Shown: positions 22,169 through 34,868, counted from the first letter of the stretch. The stretch is 64,000 nt of DNA from Armillaria gallica (GCA_037576215.1 JBANDB010000004.1:744001-808000); one strand, 5' to 3'. Numbers and translations are program-made. Notes: generated by a model from the sequence alone, not told the origin.

Positions 22169-23325
22169 ATGAAACTCCTTCTCACTTTTGCTTCATCGGT
22201 CGTAGTAGTGTCATTTGTCCCCGTTGCCCTTGGTGCATACATAAGGGAGCCCTCCGGCGAGGTGGCTTCGACGACCATCGTTGATCAGTAAGCAAAAACT
22301 ACTAGAACATCTTTGCCTCGAAAACCGACTCGTCTTCAGCTCCCCAGTGACCTCTGTGTTCTTCCCTGTGCCTACTGTGGTGTCGTCGTCGGTGGCAAGC
22401 GCCGCTCCGTAAGTTATCCTAAACCTTGGCCTTAGCGTTATTATGATCGCTGACCTCCCCCCCCAGAACTACGATTACGTTTTCAAGCCCTAACAACGTT
22501 ACTACCGTAGTATTCTCGTCTGTCGCTGGTGTCTCTACATCCACGGCTGCCTCTTCGTGAGTGCGACGGATTAGTGAACGTCAAAGAAGGACTAAACTGA
22601 TTGCTAGGTCCTCTTCTTTCGCGTTCATCGGAAATAATACTACATCCCTTGGCGGACCTACGACTTCAACCGTGACCGCTTCCTTCGCAGGCGCTAGTTG
22701 TCCGGTTATCTCCAGTTCGCCTGTCATCACCACAACTTTCGCTGCACCTACGACCACCGCGGGCATTACTACCGTCACACTCCCTGCCAGTAATGGTACT
22801 GCAATCTCCAGTACCACAACCTTCGCCTTCCCTACGACCACCGCCCATAATCATACCACGGCTATTACTACCGTCACTGTCCCAGCTAGTAATGGAACTG
22901 CAATCTCCAGCTCTACGGTTGTTATAACTATCGTGTCCTCTACCGCTACCTCTCGCCCACAGAGCACCGGAGTTGCGAATGTGACCTCCTCGTTCTTCGG
23001 ACCCTGCCCGACGATATCCGGATCACCTGTCGCGGTGTCCTCCACGACTGTGAATGTGCCTACCACCACAAGCGTCAATATCACCACCGCCACAGGTATT
23101 GTCAGCTCTACAGTCTCCACAGTTCCGGCCAGTAACACTACGCTTACTGGCGGCCCCCAAACTACGACCATCATCCCGATTTCGAACATCACGAGCTCCA
23201 TCGTAGGAACCACTACCGCCTTGGCACAACTTGGGGAGGTGAATGCCGGTATGAAGCTGTCGAGTGTGAAGAACCTCAAGTTGTTGATGGGTGTCATTGT
23301 TTTCGCTGGTATGATGGTACTTTAG
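22169..23325 (+). CDS. GPI-anchored Ser/Thr-rich cell wall protein
   Basis: Four exons: 22169-22287, 22340-22408, 22467-22556 and 22608-23325; the spliced frame is open throughout (331 aa). The N-terminus MKLLLTFASSVVVVSFVPVALG is a signal peptide. The body is dominated by Thr, Ser, Val and Pro, with many NxT/S sites, as in heavily mannosylated wall proteins. The end VKNLKLLMGVIVFAGMMVL is a hydrophobic tail preceded by a small-residue region, a typical GPI-attachment signal. Two copies of a block ITTVT-PASNGTAISS start near 22765 and 22864, spaced 33 codons. It is transcribed divergently from the DUF6535 gene at 19400 and converges on the one ending at 23751. No enzyme domain. Confidence 0.75.
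22764..22925 (+). repeat. Internal 99-bp repeat in wall protein
   Basis: The block encoding ITTVT(L/V)PASNGTAISS occurs twice, 99 bases apart, with mostly synonymous differences. Confidence 0.65.
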
Positions 23326-23750
23326 CCAGTAGAAAACTCGGGACCGAAAGTGGTCATGGACTTCTTCATGCCGTACCGTCACACTCTCTCTACCTTTGAA
23401 ATTTTAACCTTTTGGACCATCTTTCTAACATAAAATAGCGCATCAATCGTCTTAACAAGCGTCATGCAGAAGCCCACTCATATCACCGTAAGCATAAGAA
23501 CTGAAATCTCCTCACTGCCGCTAAAGTACAGATGCATTTGATATTTTACAAAGTCCAAATCGGATCACGAATCATCCTTGCTCAATATCCTTTTTCGTTG
23601 TGTCCGTTTCGAGCTTCCTAGAACCAAGTAGCATTTTCTTCCACCTTCGCCATCGAGATCCGCGGTGCGTTTCCAATGACCCGGTACGAGTGTAGGGCTT
23701 CATCAATGGCTATAAAAACATTTAATCGTCGTTGATTTCAAAGAGTTAAA
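23326..23750. other. Intergenic between convergent genes
   Basis: Space between the 3' ends of the GPI-protein and the second DUF6535 gene; no further gene seen. Confidence 0.55.
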
Positions 23751-26700
23751 TCATCGACCCACCCAGTTGATACCACTATCACTACTATTACGATCCTTCG
23801 CCGTCCCAACACAGTCGGTGAGGACATCTACAACCTCTTTCAAAGATTTCTTCAGACGCTTCGCATCGCCTGGCGGTATGACTTCGCGACTGTCGGAATA
23901 ATAGCTTTCGAGGAAGGCGTCATCATCTACATGCCAGTCTACGATGTCGAGTAGCGTATTCCATTCAGGGTGATCAGGAGCAATTGAGGCCAGGGCGGAT
24001 AAGATAGGACGTCGCGGTACGCCATTGAGTGCGATGCTCATACAAACGGCAAGGATAACGGGCACTTGATGGAGGTCTTCGATATGCAATTGAAGGGCCT
24101 CCGGCTCGATGCTTGTATTATTTACCGAGACCGATTGGTCAGTCGCCTCCGATAGAAGTGTAATGTAGCCCTGCAGTCCTTCAATGAACCAGATATGAAG
24201 TGAACTTCTCTGCGCAATGTACTCCAAACTTCTTTCCTGCCGAAAAGTTTCGTACGCATGGCAGATCCTTCCAGAGAACCCTTGACCTAATAAAAAGCTA
24301 ATGACGCCGAATAGAGAGCCAAATCGCTGATGAGAAACTTGACGCTGGGTATTGTACTGGTAGTATTCGTCACTTTGGGCCATGACACGAAGGAGGTTCG
24401 AAAATAAAGGCCTCGTGGCCCATTCAGCGAGAGGAACGATGACGCCAAAATCAGAGCCTCGCTCTATAAACCAAGCGATGGATGCAAGAGCATGAGCACG
24501 GCAAGTCCAAACAAGGGTCCCGTACTCTGAACCATTCTGAGAATGTGTAGAAGTTCCAATGAATAAATCGGATGTAATGTAAGAGAGGATCGCCTCGAAT
24601 ACTCCGCGATGGCACAGCGGGAGAGGCGGATTGTCAGGATCGTGAAGGTCTCTGCTAATAGCATACAATGCCACAATTAATAGCCTGTATTTGGATATCG
24701 TGGAATCAGAATGAAAGAATCGACGTTGACTCGAGTAAAGGTCAATCAAATTTAACTCGGAGTGCTCCGAGTTGAGGACCAAGAGACGCATGATTGCGAG
24801 AAGAAGCCTTGGTCGACGGTCCATGGACTCTTGATACAAATCAAAGTTTTCGAAGAAGGAGAGAAGATTGTCGAGAACCTCGTCAGGAAAACACTCGGCT
24901 GCGGTGTCCGCTAAAGTCGTACTATACGATGCGGGAGAGGCTCGTTCCGTAAGAAAGAGGGAAGCAACCAAGTTGAAGCACATATCCACGTCGAGTACAG
25001 TGTCACCGGTGCGACTAAATAATCCTTGCTCAACCGCACGAATGAAGAGACTCCTCCATACGACAGGATGGTGAACATCATTATGTGCTAAGGCATTCAT
25101 GGCGACTTGTTTCTGCGAAGGTAGGTGTATTGGTTTCCGAATGTGCGAAGCTTCGAGAGATGATAGCGTTGTCGACAAGCCATCAAAATAGATGTACTTG
25201 TTCGAGAGGTCTAAGTCATACCCTCCAAACTGAGGTTCACGGCGTAGGGGAGGAAATTGAATCTCCAGCCGGAGAAGCTGCTCAACCCTACGATCGATAT
25301 CCGGAATATCCTTGGGAATCCATCTAGTAGAGCTCCCATCTCTGTTGAGAACTTTCTCCATGCAATCCATCAACATTTCTTCTTTCTCATCGCGTATCTC
25401 ACGCCAGTGAGGTTGGAAAAGGCGATTAGCAAACTCTCCGCAGTCAGCAGGTAATCCAGAGAGAGCCTGGATTACGAGGCGACGCATAAATGGGTTCGAG
25501 GATACTGTATACAGCCAATGAAGGGCCTGAACATCGAATTCAGCACGAGATGTTTCGGCGGCATTGTGTTCCACGATCTGTAACGTGTGATGATCAGGTG
25601 AGAGTGATGAAGATATCGCGTTCAAGATGGAGGGAAACTGTCCAAGCATCCGGATGAAGATGGCGTACAAAACAGATGAGACTGGTGTCTTGTATGGGCA
25701 CTGCGGATATATCATCGGAAGCGTGTTTGTGGTCACATATACGACGAAAGTCGACAATGCTATGACTGCTGTCAACAGCGCAATGCCCAGCTGCATGGGT
25801 AAAAGATAAAGGACGAGACCTAACAAAAATAGGCCTAGGGATAGGTGCAACATCAATGGTAGGAGGGCAATGAAACCGCTGACATGCCAACGGCGAAGAC
25901 CCATATAGCGGAACTGTCGAATACGGCTGCGAATCTGTGGGTCCCCGCTGATAGGCGATAGATAATGATAATGCCACTCGTTTGCGAGTACTGCAAACAA
26001 CGCAGTGGCGAGGCTGAGTGTAAGACTCGCGAACCATAACCCGTTTACGCACGAGTCCAAAGTTTTAGGAGTAAAGGGACCCCTAGGATCTGCGCCGGAG
26101 GTGCTTATGCCGTCTAAGGACGTGCCGTTTGCCAATGCACGTTGCATATTTATGAGGTCGAATAGCAAAAACGCTGATATTTTATCGTAGTCTGGCTGAA
26201 GATTTGAAGAGGATTGTGCAATGAAAGCGCTCACAATCGCGGAAAATAGACCCGCCTACGATGCAGAAAGATTTAACATCACAAAATAGCATTGAACGGT
26301 TGCACTCACGAAAACGAGGAGGATGTTAACTTTGTCTCTTTCATTGGCAACCATTTCAGCGTCGTGCATCAAACTTTCATCAACATATGTCTGCCAAACG
26401 CGCGCTGTTGGCCCGGCTTCTTCAAACGGTGGATCCTCAGCGGGCGCTTGCTGGCGCGCTGAACTGATTTGTCAGAACTGCTAACGACACTTGAACGAGC
26501 GCCCATACCAGTGGCACCAGTAGATGTGCTATTATTCCGCCTTGGAACACCAAAGATGGACGGGAATCTTCTCCCAAGTGGGCGCGTAGGTGTCGACTGA
26601 CGCGAGGGCAAGGTTTCCTCTTCCCCGTCGTAAGGATCAGGAGAGGCTATTCTGGGTTTTGCAAATGATGTTCGGGACCTCGGCCGCGACTCGGAGTACC

Positions 26701-26785
26701 TTCTGGAATTCCCGTACTCTTCCGTACTTGATTCTGAATCTTCGGAAGACGAGTCCTGTATGCTGGAGGGAATGTCGTCGTCCAT
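23751..26785 (-). CDS. DUF6535 membrane protein 2 (976 aa)
   Basis: Three exons: 26785-26509, 26458-26310 and 26255-23751. It has the same intron positions relative to the domain as the gene at 16627. A ~95-residue Ser/Arg/Asp-rich disordered leader (MDDDIPSSIQDSSSEDSES...) precedes the DUF6535 line VWQTYVDESL, NILLVFAGLFSAIVSAF, LQPDYDKISAFLLFDL, helix LWFASLTLSLATALFAVLANEW, two more helices and CPYKTPVSS. The ~650-residue C-terminal part is soluble and helical, with no known domain. Function unknown. Sequence is quite diverged from copy 1, so this is not a recent duplication. Start at 26785: an in-frame ATG lies further upstream but adds residues that do not resemble the family. Confidence 0.85.
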
Positions 26786-27349
26786 ATTGCGAGTGGTAAG
26801 AGAGAAGTGATAGTCTTTCTTGAAGATCCCGGTAATTAATAACATCCTTTTGTCGTGACATGCAGAATGATGTGCCTGATTTGAATTTTGAAAGAGCGCG
26901 ATTCAGGGCTTGATTGGCGCTTTCAATTTCATCAAAAGGACCGATGCGACAGGGAGAAGCCGAAGGGATGAACCATGAGAAATGGCCCATGGTCTTGAAA
27001 AACAATGCTTCAATCATTGAACGCATCGACGAAAGGTGTCTTTAAGCGAAATCGCTCTAAACCTCGAGTCGAGACCGATCAGAATTCGTGAAGCGGATAA
27101 TGCGGCTGCCACTATTAGGCATTCAGGAAGGCGTATATCGAGCGGCTCGCCACTGAGCGCTTGAATATCGTCAAACGCCACGAATATCAGTCATTTGCCC
27201 AGATACGCGATTCGGAAGGTCACAAGGCAGTCATCCCTGAGCCTCATGGACCTGATAAGATTTGATTGCGGCCCGCAAAGAACAGTCTTTTCTTCATTTG
27301 AGCAAATGACGCTCGTAATAACAACTTTCTAGTTTGACATGAAACGGCC
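26786..27349. other. Intergenic, 5' of DUF6535-2 and 3' of AKR-1
   Basis: No convincing gene; a minus-strand open stretch 26637-27026 overlaps the DUF6535 leader in another frame. Confidence 0.5.
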
Positions 27350-28813
27350 TCAAGGTCTAATTGGTTGAACCCTCGGCTGTTTCGACATGTGCGCAGTTGC
27401 CGCCAGGAAGATATTATAGCTGGAACCGTCGCCCTAAGTAACTAGTCAGTCATTGATTTAAAGGTCAGCAGGACCAGCAGCAACTCACAATCATCGCATT
27501 CGGGAAACCGGGATCAAACGGCAAGATACTCTCCAGATACTCAATCTGCTCCTTCGACAGCGTGATATCGAGTGCTTCCAAATTCGACACCAGATGTTCC
27601 ACCTTTCTACCTCCGATAAGAGGAAACACGTATGGCGTCTTCTGCATCACGTATGCCAGGGCCACTAGCACTACCATCAGCAAAAGGCGGACACCAAACA
27701 TGAAGGAACGGGCTTACCAGACCGAATATTCTTCGCTCCGACTTCCCCAGCAACCTTCTCCAGCGCCCTGGAGATCTTCTTCTCATTCTCGTTCCTCTCC
27801 CAACCAATTCCCAGTCCGGCAATAGCTCGGCCTTTCTCTCCCGACTGCTTCCTCTCTTCCTCTTCCGCGTCCGTGCGGAACTTTCCTCCGCCTAAGACGT
27901 CCCATGGGGCCAGCGCCAACCCTGCGGAGGTTCGTTATCAGCATAAGAATAACGGATGACTCGTTACGACATACCAAGAGTACGCGCCATGGGAATGATC
28001 TCGCGCTCGAAAGAGCGGTCCAATAGACTCCAGTGTCCTTGATAGATTGCAAATGGCGTCTTTCCGTGGGCTTGAGCGTACATATTCGCACGGGATACGA
28101 CCCATGCGGGGGTATCGGAGACTCCCTACGAAACGTCAACAATGATAAGAAATCAAAGCGAGGAGATATACGTACGAGGTAGAGAACTTTCCCCTCTACG
28201 ACGAGGTTATGGAGGCTGTCCATCACCTCTTCGATAGATGTCTCATAGTCCCACCAATGGACGTAGAGGATATCGATATAGTCGGTACGCAGCTTCTTGA
28301 GACTGCTATTGACGGAGATGTGCAGTGATTTCCTCCCGTTACCGGTGTAGTTGACCTTTTGCTGAATGCTGTTGTTCCCACGCTTGAAGTTCATAGTGTA
28401 CTGCAGACGTCGCTATGAGAACACAGAGCAAGCTATACATTCGAATAGCGCACACCTTGGTAGCAATGACCACCTGATCACGAATACCTCGCTTTTCGAC
28501 CCATTCTCCGATGAACTCCTCGGAAGTCTCGTCCTGGCTACGAGGCATCAGCACGTCTTCAACAAATACAAGAAAAAATCGCCCACTAGTTATTAGCAGT
28601 ATCGATAAAGTTCCCGCCCGTGTCAAAGTACGCGTCGAGGAGCTTAAAACTCGACTCCTTGTCCATACTCCCAAACCCAAGCTTGTCCCATTTGTCGCCG
28701 ACGCTCATCGCGCCCAGCTGAATGGGCGAGACACGAACACCTGCCAGAGGCGACAAAAGGCGGTAGTAGCCTAACTTCGTTGGAGGTGCAGGAGGGATTT
28801 CGAAGAAAGACAT
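27350..28813 (-). CDS. Aldo-keto reductase 1 (aryl-alcohol dehydrogenase / norsolorinic acid reductase type)
   Basis: NADPH-dependent aldo-keto reductase, TIM barrel, cytosolic. Exons include 28813-28587 and 28537-28456, followed by about five more. The protein starts [20 protein letters not shown]; the substrate-side landmarks are [12 protein letters not shown], then NFIDTANN, the catalytic Tyr, then VVIATKYTMNF and DILYVHWWD. The catalytic set Asp, Tyr, Lys, His is therefore complete. The intron between the first two exons splits the catalytic Tyr codon (TA/C). Later come [14 protein letters not shown], the [13 protein letters not shown] strand-7 region and the cofactor-binding [11 protein letters not shown]. 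Translation ends at 27350 after an intron that starts at ...FPNAMI. Family members reduce aryl aldehydes in fungi; the substrate here cannot be told. Confidence 0.85.
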
Positions 28814-28855
28814 GATTGGGAAGGTGTGCTGGGACGTTCTCCGCAATATTTGGGG

Positions 28856-28863
28856 CTTATATA
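28856..28863 (-). promoter_or_regulatory. TATA box of aldo-keto reductase 1
   Basis: TATATAAG on the minus strand, about 45 bases before the chosen ATG; the short leader supports the start at 28813 over an in-frame ATG further upstream at 28846. Confidence 0.5.
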
Positions 28864-30855
28864 CCGGGACAAGGGTCCGTGACTAATTATCCGTTAGAAA
28901 TAGGGGCACTAGTTGAATTCCCGAGTGTTTCGGAATATCGTACCGGGCAAAATCAGCAATTCTTTATTAAGCTGCTGCTGCCGCGACTCGTCACTCGAGG
29001 TCAAGTATGGAAATAGCTCGCGCAAATGTGTATGAGAAGGTAGCGTGGACAGTGCCGTATACGTCATCGTCTGCTGAAGGTTGCCGGGCAACGTCTCTGC
29101 CGATGGCTCCCGCCAAGACATACTTGTTATTGTTGCACCTAGAGCTTATTAGCAAGTTGGAACCCAAGGTTCCGTGACGATATTCACCAAGGTTCAGGCC
29201 CAAGACCGAGACTGTTGAGAAAGAGAATCGACAAAAGATTGCGTTGGAAGGGAGGGAGCTATTTCGGGTACGTGAGCTGGTGTCTGAACGTAGAGAACGC
29301 TCGCAGTTGACGTACTGCGGTGATTCCTGGTGACGACGGCGCCGTACGGAGAGAAAATCTGACTACGGTGGTCTTGTGGGTGCTAACTCCCGCATTTCGA
29401 CCCGAGAATACTGAATACACGTATTGGAGGAGGTCCCTATAAGGTGATAATTGTTCAGTATCGTCATGGAGACCTACTTATAGACAAGCACTTCATACCT
29501 CTTAAGGTTCGTTGGCATTGCCTTATGTTACGTCAACTGGGAGCCGTGAACCAAGTTGAAATACATCCTTGCTGTAAATACGGGCCGAAAGTTCAGTCCA
29601 CCATATTCTCGTTCAGATGACTGGGAGCCGAACAACGAAAAATAGTAAACCACACTCCTGAGGGGGTCTGCGTCACTGGAAGTATCAGTAAGCCTTCAAA
29701 GGTTCGTTGGCCAGGATAGAGGCGCCGTACCGTAACCAACTAGACATAAAACGAGGCTTCGATCATTTTTACACGGCTGGTACGGTATCTCCATGCGTAA
29801 CTTTCGCAACACCGTCGCGCGTCTCTTCGCATTCTGAAGTGGCATGACTCTAGAAAGGTCGTAATAAGATACAATGTGGGCGGAAAAGCCGCGGCAACGA
29901 CGTACCTGTACCATCCATCCACGATGAAAACAATGGATTCTCCATGCAGATATCTGAACGCTGACGGGTCTGTTCGGCAATTTCGGTTAGAATTTCAGGC
30001 GCGTCCGTGATAGCCATGCTTGAATAGAGTAACGACGTTAAGAACGATTACCGTTAGCTTAATTGACGACGCCTAGGCTTTATCAGCCGATATAAGAAAC
30101 GATTAAAAAGTGCACAACACACAATAAAGAGATCCCAGCGCAGTTCTACATGTCACTGCCGTAGGTATTATCAAGGGTCACTGCTGCAGAATCTCTACGT
30201 GATACACGCCGGCTCTTGAGCTCGAAGGAGAAAATATGGGGATATCGCGGTGCAGCGAAAGGATCGCAAGTGCCCAAGCAGAAAGGAAAGATAGAGGCGC
30301 GTGTGGACCATGATGATGACCGTAAGGAAGCAAGAAATAGCGTGAGAAGTTCATTCTATTTTTGTTCTTTAATTACGGATAAATTGGAGCGGGGATCCAG
30401 GAGCAGTCATTCGGCCGAAGATCTCCGCGTCCTCTTTCTTCGACGTCACCCTACCTCGACTTTACCAGGCGCCCAAGTCTAGTTCAACTCTTCTAATAAT
30501 ATCATTGAAAAGGCTCGAAGCATACAAGGTATAACTTTCTAGTAATAATATGTGTCATTCGTCCAAGCAATGGCTTCATTCCATTGCAGAGACCATTAAC
30601 GCTCGACGCACAACCGTTGCCTTGCGGTTCCCAATTAGTTGGCCACAGTATTCAGCTAGTGACCCACAAATCGTGACAGCGGAAAAGGTAAGATAATGCT
30701 GGAGATATAGTCTTCTTTCTCATTCGTATCACGAACCAGATGGCGGTTAATGGAGACTCTTGCCCTACCTACGGTGCACGGAATCTCCGCCAGAGTATCA
30801 TATAGCCTCTTCCCTCCCTGTGCATTAACACCATCCAAACCCTCCGCTCCACTAA
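28864..30855. other. Gene-poor 2-kb stretch
   Basis: Open stretches (29696-29980 minus, 30216-30482 plus) show no family likeness. The first, Met-bearing exon of the F-box pseudogene probably lies within the last few hundred bases but I cannot place it. Confidence 0.45.
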
Positions 30856-32237
30856 CAACGCTCCTCTCGAACACGAGAACCTGCCCTATTTGATATCATT
30901 CAGAATAGCAAAGATATCTTGGTGGACCTCGATTCCAGGATCTCTGAAGCTCAAGATATTTTATATCAATTGATTACTGAGCGCAGTCAAGCTGCTGCGA
31001 ACCTACGGAATGCTAAAAGCCTCCTCCACCCTATTCGCCGCCTCCCAGACGAACTCTTGAGGCGCTTGTTTATCACATGCACGCCCTCACCAGAAGACTG
31101 CGTCTATGATGCCAGGTATTGGGACGCTCTCGACGAAGATGCTGAACCATGGACACTATCGCAAACGTGTCAGCGGTAGCGAAGGATTGCATTGGATATT
31201 TCAAGACCTTGGTCTCGCATTGACCTGGACCTCGAACGCTACCATCGTATCTCTCCATCACCTCTTGCGATTAGATTGGGCACTCGCATTGATCGGTCAC
31301 TGGGCCATGACCTGGTCTTGTCCTTTGTCCTGGGTTCCGAGGTGCCTCCCGACCTTTCTTCGCACCCGTTGTTCCCCGTCCTGCTTTCCTGTGTTTCGCG
31401 ATGGAAATTCTTTCTGTTTTTCGCACCATATGAAGTATTGAAGATGTTGGCCCTCTGTCAAGGGCTTCTCGATGCGTTATGCTTCCTCCACATTGACTTT
31501 ACTGAAAATAAGCCTCCCCCAGCCGGAGGATTTACGAGATATTTAGAGTTGCTCCGCGCCTCCACTGTGTCCAAGTCTGCGGTCTGGACGATCCACAGTG
31601 TGTTTTCCTCCTTTCTTGGTCTCAACTGACAGTGTACGATAGCTCTGAGAGCCTTGAAGATAAGCAGAACCGTCAGACGGACCGTATGCAAGTTTTACCT
31701 CATATGCGTAACCTTTTGAGTCTGCGCATGTACTTCGATAGACCGTCCACTATTCCTCTGGGCCCGGTGCACCTTCCGCTGCTGCAAAACCTGACCTTGT
31801 CGGAAGGCGTTTCAGCGCTCACCGGTAGCGCAGCGCAATGTTTCGGCCCGCTTTCCGCACCGGCTTTAACAGGATTACAGCTCCTTTACGCGCATTATTC
31901 ACCAATCTCATTCCGAATCATCACGAACCCGGATGCGTGTGCAATCACAACCCTGGAGCTTGTATGTCGTTTCAACTCCAGCTTCGACAATGTTACCAAG
32001 TTTTGTGAAATGCTTTCATCCTTGCCTGCACTACGTCACCTCGCCGTTCGTGCGCACGGATGTACGGCAGAACTATTCTTGACACTCAAGTGCCGATCCG
32101 ACGGGGCCACAATCCTTCCATGCCTCACTTTTTTGGACCTTAGAACGTCCACGTTCACTTTAACCGATCCCACTGTATTTGTCGACATGGTGGAATCTCA
32201 CTGGAGTTATTCCCCGCAGGTTTTTAGAGGGCGTTAA
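30856..32237 (+). pseudogene. F-box protein gene with nonsense codon and frameshift
   Basis: The first recognisable part is the coiled-coil leader and F-box line common in agaricomycetes: a helical region, then LLHPIRRLPDELLRRLFITC, then ALDEDAEPWTLSQTCQRW. The next codon is TAG at 31177-31179 where the family has a Trp or other residue before RRIALDISRPWSRIDLDL, which continues in the same frame. Near 31600 the frame shifts by one base (one side ends GLN-stop at 31629; the continuing frame reads LSWSQLTVYDSSESL). The leucine-rich part then runs to 32237. No start Met is visible. Both breaks could be real or assembly errors. An intact F-box gene lies at 35405. Confidence 0.7.
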
Positions 32238-32686
32238 ATTGAATAATGCTTTCGGTATGAGCACGTCTCTGGGTCAAAGATAGCAGAGATTATGCGATGG
32301 AGGTTTAAGGGTTCAATATTGGGACAGATAATGGCGAATATCTCACTGGGCCCGACGTGATAGTAGATGCCAACGAGCAAAACACATATGACCAATGGTT
32401 TCCTGGTATGCCCCTGTCGTTCTGACTGAGGGAATACCAGTAGTTTAATCAACGAGGCGCACCAGCGAGGAGGCGGTGAGCGGTCCTAGTCAGGAACTAA
32501 TCGAACTGCTAAATTTTATCAGAACCTCCGATTGAAGTGCATTATAATAGCACGTCATTATCCGTACTTTGGTCCTGCTATTGTTTATGTGGAACGTGAC
32601 ACAGTAGTAAGAAAACATCCAATACCGCCTCTAATCGGCTTTTGGAATATCAACTTGTCACGAGTTCGGCCCTGCGGCAGAATACA
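32238..32686. other. Intergenic
   Basis: Between the F-box pseudogene and the methyltransferase; promoter of the latter, no gene. Confidence 0.5.
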
Positions 32687-33745
32687 ATGTACATGGGTAT
32701 CAGCGATAAGAACCCTTCCGTACCCACATACCACTCACCTAGCACTAAAATGGGACATGGGAATTCATCGACATCCCCCGAACCATCCGAGGCACCCGCA
32801 TTACTTCCTCAGGCTGGTTTCACTATGACCGAGTTCGATGCGACAAAGATCGCCAAAATCTGCCACATAGGAACCGAACACTTCCAAGCGCAGCTCCAAT
32901 CCACCGAGCACCGACTTGCAATCCTATCCAAGTGGGGTATCCCGAAAGGCTCGAAAGTCCTTGAGCTAGGATGTGGGCAAGGAGATTGTACTGCCGTTCT
33001 CGCCGAGCTCGTGGGTCCAAACGGGTATGTTACCGCGGTAGATCCAGGATCTTTGGACTATGGTTGGTTTCTTATCAGATCTACAAAAAGAGTGTCAATA
33101 ATGAGATACGATCACTGATCAGGATCACCCTACACGCTCGGGCAAGCGCAGGATAACATATCGTCCAGTGTGCTAGGGCCGCGTATCACTTGGAAGCACG
33201 CCAATCCCATCGAATTCTTGAAAAATGATGACGGAGAGTACGACATCGCAGTGCTCGTACTATGCACCTGGTACTTCGCATCGCCGAAAGTCCTCAGCGA
33301 CATGCTCTTGACGCTGGCGAAGAGCAAAGTCGGCAAGGTCTGCATCATCGCAGAATGGAGCCTATCCTCCGCGCAAGCGCAGAGCCATATTCTTGCTGCT
33401 CTCGCGCAGGCAGCAGTGCAGTACCATAACCCGGCTTCATCCTCCAATATCCGCACTTTATTTTCTCCGGCAGTCCTCGAGGCGAGTGCCATCGAGGCCG
33501 GGCTCAAGCTTCAGAGCTCATCCATACTGGTTCCAGCCGATAATGTGTTGGACGGTCTGTGGGAGGTGCAGATGGTGCTCGGCGCCGAGTTTATCAAGGA
33601 TTTGGATAGTTTCGTCAAGGATGACAGTCAGAAGGTCCTGATCAAGTCGATGAGGGATGCAGTGCAGGCGAGCTACGAGCAGGCTGGCGGGAGAAAACAG
33701 ACACGCTCGATGGACGTCTGGTGTGCTACATTTGTGAAGGCTTAA
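32687..33745 (+). CDS. Class I SAM-dependent methyltransferase
   Basis: Two exons, 32687-33062 and 33123-33745, 332 residues. Motif I VLELGCGQGDCTAVLAELVG is the glycine-rich SAM-binding loop, and motif II ends the next strand at YVTAVDPG with the acidic residue. The intron lies in LDYG/SPYTLGQAQ and joins in phase. Post-motifs include IAVLVLCTWYFASPK and KVCIIAEWSLS. The carboxy half is helical. The substrate cannot be inferred; the family is common in basidiomycetes and unrelated to small-RNA or DNA methylases. The start is uncertain: ATGs at 32687, 32693, 32750 and one just before TEFDATKIAKICH are all in frame. Confidence 0.8.
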
Positions 33746-34868
33746 GTCTATCAGAGGTCCCCATGAAGACATAAAAGAGCACACACCTTGACGATGTATC
33801 TCCTCAGATTCCAATGTTAGCATAAACGACACGTATTGCGGCAAAAGGGAACCAGAGACATCGATATGACATCGCTGTCGGCACATAGCAAAGTGCTTCG
33901 GTAAATGGAAGTCCTTTCATTGCAGTGTTCGACCGTTAGAAACAATCAGATAGCTCTAAACACACAAAAGATAGACTTCAGCCTGGCAGCAATAAAATAA
34001 TGATCAGTTTCTTACATGTGGCACGAACGGGATGCTGCGTCATGTACACAGCCATGGCGAAGTATCCTGCGGAAGCTGAGGAATTTCGTTACTCCGGCTA
34101 CAGCGGTGGTGGAAGAGCGTGGAGCAAAAGTTAATTTCGGCATAAAGTGGCCAAGCAATGGTGCTCTTGAGGGCAAGTCTTTTCGCGTTAAGCCCCTGGC
34201 GGCTTTCTCGAGTGGCGTTTTGACGCGTCCTTCGGCGTTTTATCGACTTGCTATGTCGAGGACTACTCTCTGGTTTCCTGATATTAGTGAGTAGAAGGTG
34301 GTCCTTCCACCGCACGCATGATGTCAAAATGTCGTTTAAGATCTATATCACGAATAAATCCGATGTTAAAGCGCTGCTGAATCGAAGCGGCCAGCCGCAA
34401 GCCTTAGAACCAGGCTCCACATTGTTTGCAAGCAATCCGTCCATTCACCGATGTTTCTGTGACCTTTGTTCTAAAACTTGGCAGGGGCGATCCTACCTCG
34501 TTTCCGACACGTCTAGGGCTTGTGCATAGCAACGGCTGAAGGCAGTGTCATCCTAGGACGGTCAATTTTTGCCTACGTGAGATTTGCAGCAACCAGAGAG
34601 GTCTCCAATGAGACCGCTTTACTGCGCTTAACGGTTCGCTCATTCGTTCTTTTCAAGTTCCTTCACTGTTCTGAATCCAGTGATGGTCGTGAATATTTGT
34701 TTCCCATGTAAAGGTAAATGGCACTTCGCTGAATAAACGCTGATACGAATTTTCCGGCTCGTACATCTCGCATCATCACATGTGCTTAACCACTTGCTTT
34801 CAGGTACAGGTTCGCCTTCCGTAGGCCTTATAAGACTCTCGACTACTGTAATTGACGTCCAACTGGCC
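33746..34868. other. Intergenic with one doubtful ORF
   Basis: A plus-strand ORF from an ATG at 34329 (MSFKIYITNKSDVKALL, 66 codons) is unsupported by any family. The remainder shows nothing. Confidence 0.4.

Noticed and set aside
22581..23297. Minus-strand ORFs opposite the GPI protein
   Set aside because: Mirror of Thr/Val-rich codons; no protein-like features.
26369..26845. ORF covering the DUF6535-2 leader read straight through
   Set aside because: Beyond 26509 its frame does not match the family; a 50-base intron restores the domain, so only the first part is used as exon.
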